From: Morchella semilibera
Taxonomy: Eukaryota > Ascomycota > Pezizomycetes > Pezizales > Morchellaceae
Direction: 5' to 3'
Assembly (NCBI GenBank): GCA_009192285.1
Contig: CM018606.1
Span: 982,081-1,046,080 of the forward strand
DNA length: 64,000 bases
Shown here one piece after another: positions 1 to 12,800 of this stretch (position 1 is its first letter; each line of letters opens with the position of its first letter). The notes beneath the pieces are model-generated. The model saw only the letters and a program-made list of their open reading frames with translations. It had not been told where the DNA came from and searched no databases. Both the position numbers and the translations under genes were made by a program.

Positions 1-449
1 GTTAATATACTGGGCGCGAGGAAATATTTTGGTATATAGGTTCCGATTCTTCTTGTTTCGTTGTATTCAATTCGTGTGGGCGGTTTGATCCTTTATTAGT
101 ACGCGGGATATTTAAAACACAGTTTAGTGGCGGTGTTAGGGGGAGGGGGGGGGGGTTCATGGAAAATTTTAGCTTAGAGTAAATAGTTAAATACATGGTG
201 TTGAGTGATATTGTAGGTTTGGCTCTGAATAACGGGCATCGAGTGATTTTTGGTGCCAAATCATATCAGTACGATAGTTGACTAAGCGCAACCCCCTGCA
301 GTTGCTGCAGAGGCCACGGAACGACGACCCTTTAGACTTTTGAACCCCCTCTAAAGCATCGCTGTTGTTTCTCAATATCAAATATTCCCCACCAAACCAA
401 CAACTACATCTCAATTCTTCCGTCCTTTGAGTAACTTGGATATTTTCCG
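1..449. other. Upstream region of RET2, no gene seen
   Basis: No credible coding frame is seen. A G-rich run lies at about 138-155. Pyrimidine-rich sequence just before 450 fits the 5' leader of the delta-COP gene. Confidence 0.5.
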
Positions 450-2324
450 ATGGTACAGCTCCTGCCTTGTTTCCAAGTTCATCTTGGATGTAGTCCTAAT
501 CGGGTGCCTATACTATAGGTTGTGCTTGCAGCTTCAATTTGCACCCGAGGGGGCAAGCCCGTGCTTTCACGCCAATTCCGCGAGTGAGCCTATCTTGCGG
601 TTTGAAAGGTTTCTAGTAGCGATGAAGCTGATCCGAGATAATAGGATGCCTCGTTCTCGTATCGAAGGCCTCCTCGCATCATTCCCGAAACTTACTGACA
701 CAGGTACTCAGCATACCACCATCGAGACAGAGAATGTTCGCTATGTCTACCAGCTTCTTGTGAGTTTAACTCATTCATAAAACCATATATGTGACTGACA
801 AAGTCTCTAGGACGAACTCTACCTTGTTCTCATAACCAATAAGCAGTCAAACATTTTGCAGGACATCGACTCATTGCATCTGTTCGCCCAGGTCGTATCC
901 TCAATCTGCAAGTCACTTGATGAGCGGGAGATTCTGAGAAATTCATTCGAGCTTTTGAGTGCATTCGATGAGGTTGTCTCTTTGGGATATAGGGAGAATT
1001 TGGGTCTACAGCAGATCAAGACTTTCTTAGAGATGGAGAGTCACGAGGAGAGGATTCAAGAAATAATTGCGAGGGTGTGTTGCCTCACCTGGACAGGCCT
1101 AAATCGTGGATGTAGGATGTGGGGGATTGAAAAAATACTGATTGAGAATCTATATAGAACAAAGAATTTGAGGCTACCGAGGAGCGGAAACGTAAGGCTA
1201 AACAGCTCGATCTCCAGCGGAAAGAAATGTCTCGTAATGCTTCTGGTATGGGTTCCGGGGGTATGGGTTCATCCGGTCGTTCTTCAACCCCACGTGCCCC
1301 GCAATTCCCGACATACAACCCTCCCTCAAAGCCTGTGACGGATACCTACGACTCATATGAGGCTGAAAAGAAAAAGACATTTTCGTCAGCACCCAAGGGC
1401 AAAGGTATGCAGCTTGGGCGTAAGTCAAAAACAACAGATATGTTTGAACGTGTCCGCGGGGATCTTGGTGCCGACGCTGAGGAACGTGCACCTCTGGTCC
1501 CGTCGACACCAGCCCAGGAGGTTGCGTCCCCTACAAGGGCCAGCTTTTCGGGCGATCGGAAGGCAGTCCAAATCATCATTTCAGAGCAGATATCTGCCTC
1601 TCTTAATCGTGAAGGTGGTGCCAAGAGTTTTGAAGTCAAGGGTGACCTCCAGCTTCGAATTATGGACCCTGCACTCTCCAAGGTGAAGCTCAATGTCACA
1701 GCCGAGCATGCAGACGCCCAGTTCCGCACCCACCCAAAAGTTGACAAAGGATTATTCTCTTCAGAGTCCGTCATCCAGCTTAAGGATCAAGGACAGGGTT
1801 TCCCGGTGAATCAACAGATTGGCGTACTCCGCTGGCGTACTACAACTGGTGAAGCGCCTTTGGCGTTTACTATATGGGTTAACCAGGGCGCCAGTGCCGG
1901 AAAATACAGTGTCACAGTGGAATATGAGCTCACTGGAGATGACACACTTCGTGATGTTATTATCAACATCCCATTCCGCCGTGATGAACCAACTGTGACG
2001 AGTATGGACGAGGTCTACGAAGTTTCGGGTGATAGCCTAGATTGGACGATCCCATCTATCAGCAACGATAATTCGACTGGAAGCTTCGAGTTCGAGGCAG
2101 AAGCAGATGAGGATAACGAGTTCTTCCCAATGACAGTTAAATTTAGGAAGGCGAGCCCAATCGTGCCTGTTGATGTGAGTATTCAAACAATGAATAAGCA
2201 TTCCTAGGGAGTAAATGGTGCTGATGTAATACAGGTTCATGAGGTTACATTGACAGAGATGAGCGAGCGTCTGGACTTTTCCAAAGAAGTGAAAGTCGTA
2301 GCTGAAAATTACGTTATTTCTTAA
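450..2324 (+). CDS. RET2: Coatomer subunit delta (delta-COP)
   Basis: Delta-COP is part of the COPI coat that returns vesicles from Golgi to ER. Model: exons 450-452, 519-583, 645-759, 811-1074, 1158-2174 and 2235-2324, giving 517 aa, a normal length. The N-terminal longin-like part reads [13 protein letters not shown], then [19 protein letters not shown] and [19 protein letters not shown], which are hallmarks of the family. A charged linker with [13 protein letters not shown] follows, then a mu-homology domain running to the stop. The first coding exon is only the ATG: the conserved VVLAAS frame starts right after an AG at 518, and the only ATG|GT upstream that fits is at 450. Exons 2-6 are certain from family identity and frame. 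The one-codon exon 1 is inferred. Confidence 0.93.
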
Positions 2325-3016
2325 ACGGGTAGTTTTAGACGCTATTGAATGGATGTTATACATTTTACTGTTTCTTATACTAGTTCTCTACTACTATCCA
2401 ATAGGTCTGGGGGTGGTCCTCTTTTTTTCCCCTCTTCCCTTTCTTTGCCAAATAATGTTTCATGATTACCTCCTATAGTCGCTCGATGCGTCTCATATTC
2501 ACCGTAGATTCGAGAAGGCTAGAGAAATAGTACCGCTGTCACATGGGCTTCCGGGTTTGAGCTGTTTATTTTGCATAGGAGTTGTGTAGAGGGAGGGTAA
2601 AATTCGATTATCGCTGCACGTGTTAACCAATATAAGCCTCTACTGTATCTAATACACGTCATGTACTCGTGCATTCATCGATGCTGCGTTTTAAGGATCC
2701 AACTCACCGGGCCCACTGGCTCACCAGGTTTAAAGAAAAATAAATAAAGTTTTCACAACTATGAACGCACCGGTAGCAAGCGGACCATTGCAGGCATCGT
2801 CTTTATACCTGTAAGCCTGCTTGTGGTGTTTGAGTCTCTATTTCTTTTAGGTCTTGATAAAGTAGATATTACATCCAAGGTCATTCCTGCACTCAAAAAC
2901 ATTGTAAACAAGGCGTGTAAATGAGAATCTTAATTTTGTCCGATTAAAAAATTACTCCTTGTCAGCGCCCGAAAATCTCAACCATCTCGTATCTATATTA
3001 GGTAGCCGATATCAAG
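2325..3016. other. Convergent intergenic spacer
   Basis: This is the 3' flank of both RET2 (+) and NOG2 (-). It contains AT-rich UTR-like sequence and no coding frame I would support. Confidence 0.6.
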
Positions 3017-5394
3017 TCAAACTTGCTTTCTTCTTTTACGCCCGTCGGCTTTGGGTTCAAACATGACCTCTTCTTCGCTCGAAGTGTCTTGGGCAGCAAC
3101 CAATGTTGCATTGTCGTCTTCTTCATCCACACTAGCCCCTTCCTCACTCTCGTCCTCATTATCCTCATTGTCTTCCCACTCGCCTTCACCCTGCCCATCG
3201 ACAACACTATCATCATCGCTATTAATACCACCCCATTCTTCATCAACCTCTTCATGATTGGCTTTGGTACTGGCCGCCTGCGAGCCCTCCATTTCATCGG
3301 CGCTTCGCTTTTTCCTCATTTCACCCAATCTTCCCTCTCTTCCTTTGAGCGCAATGGCATTCTTTGCTTCCTCTTCTTCAGTCATATCGGGGACAGGGGT
3401 GAACCAAGGAAGCTTTCCTCTCATGAAGTCGTTCAGCACCATCTTGGCAACACCATCCATATCGGCCTCACCACCCTTGAGGAGTCTGCCACCCTTCCGT
3501 GCTAGCATCTCACAGAATTCTGTTGCATTTGTCCAGCCTTTGATCTCGTATGTCCTCTCAACATGCTGCTGCTTACACCTTTCTAAAACAGCGGGTATGT
3601 ATTGCTCTGGATTTGAGACATTCTCGACACGGACAACACCTCTAAGAAGAATGTCGGTTTCTGTATCTGTGGCTGACGGAGGAACAATGCCCGGGCAATC
3701 GATCAGAAAGATACGACGCATCAGAGTAATGTACTGCCACACCTTGGTTTCGCCAGGAATTGGAGCCACAGTGCAGACCTTTTTTTTGCGTAAGGTGTTA
3801 ATGATTGAAGATTTACCCGTATTGGGATAGCCGATTAGACCAACGGATATCTGTTTGCGATCTGAGTGCAGAGCAGAAAATTGGCGTAGGAGTTGAATTA
3901 GGGACCCTTTCCCGAACGAGTTGTTTATAGAAGCATGGAATGCAAGGGTGGGGTAATCTTTTGAAAGCCGGCGAACCCATTTGGCCTGTTTAAATGAGTA
4001 ATCAGCAATGTTTGATAACAATATAAAAAGGTTATTTGAGGGCTAATGTGTGAATCATAACTAAGAGAACCAACACGAGGTTTTTCAACGAAGAAAAATG
4101 TAGGAGCTCAACTCAAACGAAACACATCCAAGTCCCTAGACTCGCCCAAAACGGGAAGTCTATACAAACCCCAGCCATAAAACATGAAAGGGATGAGTCG
4201 GGAAATGGTTTGATCTCCCAATGTTGTAACAGACATCTTCGATTGAAGAAATGAGCGATAACCAAAAAGGAAATCGCTCACGATGATGCCTTGACTTGAA
4301 CGATGGGGCGGTAATTATCCGAAGGGAGGGAAAGGGGAACATAATTTGGCAATCATGGGGTTTGTAGAAGGTGAGATCAACGTACCGCCACATTTGTTGG
4401 GACCAGGTCACACTTGTTTAATACAAAGATTAGGTGCTTATGAGGCGCTTCTTCTTTAATATATTTTTCGATACTTCGACATCGGGTTCCTAAGGGATCC
4501 CGAGCATCAAGAACATGTATTACAACATCCGATGAATCGATGACCTTGAAGCAAGTTAGGTTCAATTGTCGTGAATATCTTTTCCAACTAAGATAATTTG
4601 GAATAAATACCTTATAAAGTTCGTTCCAGATCCTCTTGCTTTGGCCCTTAGAGAATATAGGCTCCTTAGCTTCTGTGATCCATCCGGATCCTGCTTCAGC
4701 GGCATTCTCCTCCCTGCTCTTGCCAGACAACAGAATTTTCATTTCTAATGTTTCTTCATATTTTTTGTCTTTGACCTCACACTCGCCTACCAAGTCTTCC
4801 AGCGTCGAAACCGCCAATTTGGGTCGTTTTCGTTGCGCTTTGGGGCCAAAGGTCTGCGCGAAAGGCTCTGTCTCGACATGGATCTTCGCAGCATGTTGCT
4901 TCGAAGCAGGATCAGTGAGAAGAGACATTGGTAATTTGTTCTGTTTTAAAAGAACTTGGTACGGGTCATTCGCTTTCTGGGCCATTGCTTCCCGAAATGA
5001 AGAAAGAGCACCCTGGGAAATAACTCTTGTATTGCCTGAAACAGATCAGCGCCAGTGAGGGAAGCCCCACAATGAGAGAGGGGTACATACCAAACCATTT
5101 CCTGTTCGGCTCGATTCTGGCAGTTGGAATTTCTCGGGATTGGAAAGAAGCAGCCTTGAGAATATCTCCGTTTTTATTTCGGATAGGCTTGCCCTCCTTG
5201 TACATATTCAATCGCCCAACCTTTTTGGCATCTCGATAGAAATTCTCGCCTTTGACTTTGACATTGGCCATGCCATCGCCGGCAGTGTCCTTACGACCAC
5301 TATCCAGGGTCAGTTAGTAATTGATATATTATAGATCGCAGGATAGAAGGAGGAAGGTTTACCGACGGGAGGCCTCTTTCTTAAAATTCCCCAT
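3017..5394 (-). CDS. NOG2: Nucleolar GTP-binding protein 2 (Nog2/Nug2)
   Basis: Nog2 is the GTPase that gates late nuclear maturation and export of pre-60S ribosomes. Model (minus strand): exons 5394-5363, 5299-5091, 5035-4611, 4544-4386 and 3985-3017, giving 597 aa. The start [11 protein letters not shown] joins to [20 protein letters not shown], the conserved NGP1NT domain. The G motifs are circularly permuted as in the YlqF/YawG group: G4 NKCDLVPT at about 265-272 comes before G1 GYPNTGKSS at about 327-335 and G3 DCPG at about 371-374. The C-terminus is acidic and ends in a basic KRRKQV. The intron at 4385-3986 is 400 nt, far longer than the others here. NOG2 lies head to head with the mS35 gene across 202 bp. 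Confidence 0.95.
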
Positions 5395-5596
5395 GCTTGA
5401 TGGTTGTGGGAGAGTGGAAGATCTCTGCGCGAAAAAGGTGGAAGGAGGATGAAGGTTTAAAAACTTTTTTTCCTGTGTGTGGGCTGCCAAGAACATGAAT
5501 GCCGTCCCCAGCTGATATGTAATCAGCAGAGCCCCAGCCTTTTTGAAACATCTCAGATCGTATAGATAGGCCCAAACAAAAGAAACAACCTCAGCA
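5395..5596. promoter_or_regulatory. Bidirectional promoter region NOG2/mS35
   Basis: Only 202 bp separates the divergent start codons of a ribosome-assembly GTPase and a mitochondrial ribosomal protein, so the two core promoters must be packed together or shared. I see no clear TATA box. This is inferred from spacing only. Confidence 0.45.
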
Positions 5597-6544
5597 ATGG
5601 CATCAATTGCAGCTCCTCTTCGAAGGGTAATGGCCACCGCTGCTCGCCAGTCTCACTCCCAAGTATGCCGCTCTGCAATTAGAACTACCCTTGCCCCGCG
5701 ACCATTCTCGTCATGTCAATCCCCGCGGGCCGAAATGGATACTGGTAGTCAAGTAGGAATGAACCCACAAGCTGGGCAGAGCGTAGAGGTCTTAGAAGGG
5801 GTTGCTCACCGTGAGCCACCTGAGGGGGACCCGGATAACATTGTTGAGAAGGAATGGGAGTTTGACGATTTCAGTTCCATGGCACATGCGGAACTTGAGA
5901 GACATAGGGAGGCAAGGCAATATGCTAGAATAATGGCGTATGAAATGCCTCGACTATCTGGTAAACCAAGACTTAGAACAAGACTTTCACTATTAGTCCC
6001 ACTAACTTTCCTCTTGGTGTAGAACTTGTTAAACCGTTCGTTCCCCCCAGCGAGAAGGAGATTCTCCGTTTCCGCTACACAACTTACATGGGCGAAAAAC
6101 ATCCAGCCCAGTCAAAAGTAGTTTGCGAATTTGCTACTTCAGATCTTCCCCTCACGAAAGTTGAAAGAAGTAAATTAATTAAGCTTGTGGGGGTGAGGTA
6201 TAACCCTGACACGGATATCGTCCGCATGTCGAGTGAGATGTTCCAACATCAGGCGCAGAATAAGAGATATCTTAGTGATTTAGTGGACTCTCTTATTGCG
6301 GAAGCAAAGGTATGTGTGCTATACAATCATGCAACCCCTTATGATAAACGGAAAGATGGCTGATGCCATGTTTATTTAGGATTCGTCAGAAACATTTGAG
6401 GATATACCATTCGACTTTAGACACCATGAAGCAAAGAAAGCCCCCCCAAAGCCTAAGTTTCCGAAAGAGTGGAGGTTGAACCCTGAGAGACGGACACAGC
6501 TACAAGAGGAAAGGGTAAATCTTGAAAGAATGTTTGAGCAATAG
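5597..6544 (+). CDS. RSM24: Mitochondrial small ribosomal subunit protein mS35 (Rsm24-like)
   Basis: This is a structural protein of the mitochondrial 37S/small subunit. Model: exons 5597-5960, 6023-6309 and 6380-6544, giving 271 aa. Residues 1 to about 40 are rich in Ala, Arg and Ser with no acids (MASIAAPLRRVMATAARQSH), a typical mitochondrial presequence. The conserved core contains FRYTTYMGEKHPAQSKVV, then LTKVERSKLIKLVGVRYNP and DIVRMSSEMFQHQAQNKRYL, which match the MRP-S28/mS35 family. Intron 1 joins LSG to ELVKPF across codon phase 1, and intron 2 joins AEAK to DSSETF. The gene shares its upstream region with NOG2 and converges on MRPS9. Confidence 0.9.
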
Positions 6545-6747
6545 CCACTTTAAATGGCATGCTTTTCCAAGCAGTTGTATCATAACCTGTATAGACCTAG
6601 ACGGAAAATGCTACTGCCGCACTAAGGCGAAGGATATATATTCCAAAGGTTTTAACGAAAGGATAAATAGATCTTTAATCTGATGAACTTAACAATCATG
6701 ATGATATTGTCTATTTTACAATGTAATATACCCAAACAAACTTTTTC

Positions 6748-7762
6748 TTAACGTTTGACCCAGGTGGGCATCTTACGGGCCTTAAGATGACCGGGCTTCT
6801 TCCTCTCAACGCCCCTGGGGTCGCGAGTCACGCAGCCAGCTGGACGCACACAAAAGTCAGTGAGCCACGCTCACAATGAATAAAATCCAAACAAGAGACG
6901 CCAGAAGTAATTTGAAATCGGCGGGAGAAATAATTGGTGGACTGGGAGGAAACAAACCTCTCCGCAAAGCCGGTTTGAGAGCCGGCTCATGGACTAGCAA
7001 GGCCTTAGCAAGCCCCAGGGTCAAGGCCTCAGCCTGCCCAGTTGTTCCTCCGCCCTCCAATACAGCCCAGACATTGTACTTGTCCATTCTTGACGTTGAT
7101 AGGAGTGGCCAGAGTGCACTCTCACGGTCATGTAACCTTGGGAATACGTCCATTATAGGTTTTCCATTAACCATAACTTCACCGTTTCCCTCGACCACAT
7201 ACACTCTGGCAACTGACGTTTTCCTCCTTCCACAGCCATACGCCCTCCCAAGCCCATCAACAGCCCTTGGCCTCGGAATGTTCAAGTGTTCGTTGGCCAC
7301 ATGCTTATATGGCTCCAACGCCTCCCTTGTCTCCAGTGGCAGTAGAGAGGGCTCGATCCGGTTGAGACGGTTAAGAATCCTGCTAACGCTGTTGTATCGT
7401 GAAGGTTTGACGTAGCCACCAATCATGTCACGGTACTCGATAAGGCTTTTCCATTTGACCTGCGGGGCCTGATCACCAGGAATGGTGGGGAGTGTTTCGT
7501 GCTTTCGGAGCAATTCTTCTAGTGCAAGGATGTTATCGCAATACTCGGGATTTGCGTTGTAATACGATGCAGAGGCCGGTATCAAGCGGGTCCGAAGCGC
7601 GATGCTCTCTTCTAGCTGGGTGGTCTTTTGAGTGGTAGAAAAGGCCCGTGACTGCTGGAAAAGAGACACTGTCCCTCTTGGGAGAAATTGAGAGTTGGAG
7701 CTGCTGAGAGCATCTGCAACTCTGTAACAGCACCGGATCGTCTTGGAGCTGACTGCTGCCAT
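6748..7762 (-). CDS. MRPS9: Mitochondrial small ribosomal subunit protein uS9m
   Basis: This is a mitochondrial small-subunit protein of the bacterial S9 family. Model (minus): exons 7762-6958 and 6839-6748, joined by a 118-nt intron, giving 298 aa. A basic, Ser-rich presequence comes first. The S9 domain lies in the C-terminal half: [20 protein letters not shown], then [10 protein letters not shown] and [20 protein letters not shown]. The last exon supplies the conserved basic tail ending KMPTWVKR, which reaches the ribosomal P site in the family. The tail exon was placed from the AG at 6840-6842 and the frame of [16 protein letters not shown]. Confidence 0.93.
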
Positions 7763-8450
7763 GGTGATTTACGTCCGTTGTGGTGAAATTGCAATGCTGA
7801 TTTTCACGATATTTAAATTCCCCGCGGATATTTTCGAGATGTTGATTTTGCGCTAAGGTTTAGGGTTTGTGTTGACAACAACTGAACCACTTGATCGAAG
7901 CACTTCAGTGTTGTTGTGATGAGAACCAATCAACTACAATGCGAACGGCGTGTAGGAAGTACCTACATTTGCCGATGTATCTTGACACGGCTAGCAATTT
8001 TATTGGGTTTTAGACTTTTAGTACTTATATATGTACCTTACGATGACTATGTAGATGCGCACTACTAAGCCAGATAACTGATGAAGCACCTTCCCCTATT
8101 CCAAATGTACATGTAGGTGCTTTAGGTACATGTACTCTATATCTCCGCCGGTCAAATACCTACAGTAGGTACATGTCAAAACTGGTTAACGAACCTGCTT
8201 AAGGCCCGCGTTGGTTGGGTTGCAACCGCAACCCCGGGTACCAAAAAGGCCAGACTTTAAAATCCGGCGAGTAGGCGGGAAGCACAGTACCTCTGCTACT
8301 ATTACATGTATTGCCGAGCCACGGGGCCCCAGTCATAGGCTCTCGCTCGTAAGATAATAGACGTTAGAACAATAGCCTCGAGCTCTTAAATTATGACTAT
8401 ATATACTTGGGCGTTTAGTGAAAACTGGGGGACCTTTTACTGAATGCCTG

Positions 8451-8538
8451 TGTACTCAGTGGTTAATTAAAAGGTCGGAATTTTTGATAAGCGTTAGGTT
8501 GCAACGATATCCGACGACTTAGTTAACGCGCGAGTACA
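8451..8538. repeat. Short MITE-like inverted repeat, family A
   Basis: The ends are TGTACTC and GAGTACA. The inner arms GGTTAATTAAAAGGTCGG and CCGACGACTTAGTTAACG pair with a few mismatches around a loop of about 32 bases. The arm consensus and part of the loop match the copies at 26682-26764 and 33986-34070, so this is a dispersed family with no coding capacity. Confidence 0.6.
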
Positions 8539-8776
8539 CCCGCGTGAAAAAGCGAGCGCCCACAACTTAGGTTAAGCAATACAAGGCCTACTAGTACTCA
8601 ACAACCATGCTTTGACAAGTCTGACAAGCGAAGAAAATTAAAAAAAAAAAAAAATTATTGAAGAAGAGCTTTCCCAAAAAGCTTAAAAGTGGGGGGTTAG
8701 ATTGGGGCAAGGTATTGATGGTATGCCAAAGGGGTAGTAAAGAATATAGAGGGCCTTACAAAGTACATGTAGTAAA

Positions 8777-8968
8777 TATGGCGCAGGTGACAACGAATTT
8801 CGAGTAAAACGCTTATAACCTTTTAACCAGACAAGATATCACACAAAAATGTAGCGATAACAAAGAAGAACATTTTTGTATGTTAGATTTTTGATACCTT
8901 GCCTGGTTAAAAAGTTATAAGCGTTTTACTCGAAATTCGTTGCCACCTTTAAGATACGCTACACCATA
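8777..8968. repeat. Foldback/MITE-like element, family B
   Basis: A long near-perfect hairpin. The left arm, starting GGTGACAACGAATTTCGAGT at 8786, is repeated inverted up to 8947, with about 50 paired bases including AAAACGCTTATAAC. Outside this, TATGGCGCA on the left and the inverse of TATGGTGTA on the right suggest the true tips are at about 8777 and 8968, with about 12 bases missing from the left arm. A fragment of the same family lies at 53871-53914. Confidence 0.75.
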
Positions 8969-9833
8969 CATTCCAGAGGCCATAGTGTCTACCCCCTTCT
9001 GCATCCATGTCTAGGCGTTGTTTCGTCACTTCTTTCACGTAGGTGTACATATCACATACATAAATACATGTACTATACCACCTCATATATATTCTATAAA
9101 CCAAATTTCTACCATAAAAATGGCTTCAAAAAACGGTCCCCATCCCCCACAAGGCCCCTGTTAAATTAAATTTGGGCTAAGAAAAATATCCGTACGGGCT
9201 ATAAAGTAGCTACATGTATAAGTATGTGTATAAATACATATGTATGTAGTTGTGGCTTTTTCATGAGGATGTGCGTGTGCGTGCGAGGGTCTGTGGTAAT
9301 TCCCGAGTGATAATCTATGACCCAACACGAAAAACGTAAACGTGTGTACAGCCGCCCCCGCAAATTTTGGCACCCTGTAAAAACAACTGCGGTTACAACA
9401 AACAAAATATTTCGGTCCCTTCATCGAAAGGTAGGGTTGCGAAGGGTTGTGATAGACGGCAGTATGTACATGTAGGTAAGTACTTCTTCTACATTCAGTC
9501 ATTAAGCTCTACCCGGTTGCAACGTATGTAGCACTCTGGAGCGGTGACATATTAGAGCATATTAGCTAACAACTTCTGAGTCTAAATGTTTAGTTCTTGG
9601 CGACTGGTTTTTGGTGTGGATAGCCCGCCAAGAGCTCAAAATTTGAACTCAAAATTTGAAAACATGTGTGGCCAACACGCCCTATTCAAGGGGGCCATAC
9701 CTTGCCCTTGTACGGTTGGCGTGTCGCCTACCTCCTCGAGCTCATGTAATTACATGTAATCATAAAATGCAAAACATCAGGGCCGAACTATACATTATAT
9801 AAACGGCATATATTATCTGAATAACATCCACCA

Positions 9834-12800
9834 TCAGAATACAATGGGAACGAACTCTACCTCGTTTAATCTGCATGTAGGTAAGTCTTTACAACTCAGA
9901 AAACTATCGCCATTAACATTGGCAAACTTCCAACTTTCTATCTCTAGCCAAACCGCATCGGCGTTAACTCTCTCCAGTGCCTTTCTTACATCATCCCTCT
10001 CGACCAAAATCTTTGCACCAACTATTTCGCACATTTCATCCACAATACCATCACCTACACAAGTGTTTATCGCCAAACTAGTCAAGAGCCTGCAAAGAGC
10101 ATCCCATTTCCTGAAGTGTGGACTGTAGACTCCTAGGCTTCCACTCTTGATCTTCCTCTCCTTCTCCAACTCCCTGCGAGCTTTTATATAACTCCTCTTG
10201 ATGCCAGGCCACGATTCATTTATCCGAGATGTCATAAATCCACCGCAGCACTCGGAAAGTTGTGATATGGCGTCCGCTGCAGCAACTACGACTTGCGATT
10301 CGTCTCCAAAGAGACGACTTATTATAACGGGCCAAACGTCATTGACGAGAGGGAGAAACTCGTCTTCATTCTCAGCAAGGAGAGGTGAGGCGGAAGTGAC
10401 GAGGCGGAGAAGTTTCATCCGAAGGGCTGGAGAGTCATGCGTAAGGTAATGTTGGGTGAGACGGGTGATTCGTTGGACTAGTTTGTACGATTTTGTCGGT
10501 CTGGTTGTTTGATCCTCCGGTGGGTCACTCTCACTCTCCTTCCCATCGGCAAGATCCTCCAATATTTGATCTTCTCCCCCCTTTCCCCACGGCTCTTTTG
10601 GAAACAATTTCTTTGTGTTCCCATCTGCCAAGTCATCAGCTCCGCTCAGTGGCTCCATTCTAGATCTGTCTCTGTCCGCGTCATGCCTCAACATTACCAC
10701 CATCTCCTCTCTAGTCAACAAATTCGTTTCTTTTCTCCCTCCCCCCTTTCTACCCTTTTCACCTCCGTAGGTGATCGTTGTAAGCTCTCCAGCCTTGGCG
10801 CTCTCTTCGACAATCTCTCCGAGCACTCCAAATAATGCTTCACAAAGCCCCCCATACCCATGAAATGAATCTAGAGCAGAAAATATACTAACCACCATAT
10901 CATCTAAATATGGCACTAAACTAGCCCCAGCAAGCTTTACCATCATCCCGACTACCATAGGAGTTTGCGGTGACAAGTCAAACGTGTTCAGCTTTAGCGC
11001 AACCGCATTAACCATATAGTCGACATTGTCGAGAATCATCTCTTTAGCAGATGAATAAACACAGAAGTGTGCGATATTATTGAGGGCCACTATTGCGTGG
11101 GTTTGAACCTCGCGGGAGGATGCACCAAGGAGATGGACAACAGGATACAGGGCATCAACCAGATCCGCACGAAATGACTGTTTCTGTGCTTGAGCGATGA
11201 GGGATAACGATTCTAGAGCTAGGCATTGCAGAACCGAATCCAGGGAATCATATTTGTCCTCCGTTACGGCCTCCGTCGCATCATTTAAGACCGAAAGGGA
11301 AGTTGAAAATAATTCTTCCGTTACTCGCTGCTGAAGGCCTGAGGATGATGAATATTCAAAGTTGAAAAATTCATCAACCTCTGCCGAATTTCTCAGCGAT
11401 CCTCTAACTAATTGTACTGCGATCCACAATGATGTAGCCCTCGTGCCGGAAGGAGCTCCATTGAGGGAACTTTCCCGTATGTGTCTCTGTGCAAGGTTTA
11501 AAGCAGTCTCAGAGGAGCTGCCCAGCAAAGCTAATAATTTCTTCATACTAGTCACTGTGCCAATTTGACTGCGATGCCCAAGCACAACGTCTGAAAACTG
11601 GGCAACGTTCCCACTACTAGCAGAATTCTTATTCATGAGTAGTATATCCAAGGATAGCCGTCTGTCATTATCGGGTTGCAGCGTAATTTCCGCACCGGTG
11701 CTAGATGAAGAGACGGCAATGAGACTATCACGAACATTATCTGCCAACATATCCCGTAATAAGTCGATCTCTAGCCCTACCTCAGCCAGAAGCTTGAAGG
11801 AGGCCGAAATACGCGTGATCAGTCTTGTTTTTGCGTCTTCATCACTACCACCCATAACCCTTGGGAGCGCGACAACCCAGCCATGCAAACTGGTTTGAAT
11901 AGCTTCTTTAGTGTTTTGGTTTAACGTTGACAAGACATGGAGGGTGCTCTCCGCGAGTTTAGCAAGACCGGGGTCGTCTTCGTCACTAGAAAACACGATC
12001 ATTGACTCGACTAGAGGCGCGTTGGCATCGGTCAAGGAGTTTGTGCAAAGTTCAAGAAGGTCCCGGCAAAGTTCAAAAACAGCCTTTCGCACCTCCCCCT
12101 TTGGATGTGTACGCAGACGCAAAATATTTTCCAGGGCTGTTCTAGTATTCAATGATGTCGCCTTCAGCCAAGCCGTTGTTCTGTGTACTTTAAGGCCATC
12201 ACTCTTTTCCGGCGTCCCCGGTGGCCTTTGGGTTATTACTGGGGTTTCTGATCCGTTTGATGGGAGTTCCGAGGTTTGGCTATCGCCTAGAACTCGGCAA
12301 ATGAACCTCGTAAGTAATTTTACTGTATTCCCGAGCACCTGGTAAGGCCTCTTAGTTGTTTTCCCTAGTCCTATAACCTTGACCAATCCAGAGACAACTC
12401 CAGGATAAAAACTAGCAATAATGTCCTCATCATCCACACAACGGAATAGCAGTGCTGCAATAGCATCTAAAGCCGTGACTTGTAAATCAATCGACGATGT
12501 GCTTTCAAATAACACTGCCAAGACTGTCGTAATTGTGTGTCCAACAGAAGGCAGATATTGCACATCTGCTAAAATGCCTTTTCTGGTTCTTTCCAAACTT
12601 CCAAATAATGCAACCAAGCATTTCATACCAGCCAATTTCGTCTCTTCACTCCGCTTCTTCCCATCTGTCTCTGCTCCAGGTATAGTGCCGCCAACAATAA
12701 ATGTGATTAGGACTAGCAGTTGCTTTGCTAGTTCGGTTGCTATGTTTAAACGCCAACAGGTTCGTATCAAAATCTCTAGACATTGTAATCCAAGCTCCAG

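Larger units (their letters stand above)
7763..9833. other. 2.1-kb repeat-rich intergenic region
   Basis: There is no credible gene. The region is AT-rich, with at least nine TACATGTA palindromes (for example near 8107, 8127, 8305, 8764, 9066, 9211, 9467 and 9746). It holds two inverted-repeat elements, listed separately (8451-8538 and 8777-8968), and an A-run at about 8640-8654. The frame at 9161-9502 is low-complexity Tyr/His-rich sequence and looks non-coding. Confidence 0.6.

Noticed and set aside
3051-3830. Plus-strand frames opposite NOG2
   Set aside because: Ser/Pro-rich low-complexity shadows of the acidic NOG2 C-terminus and its GTPase domain.
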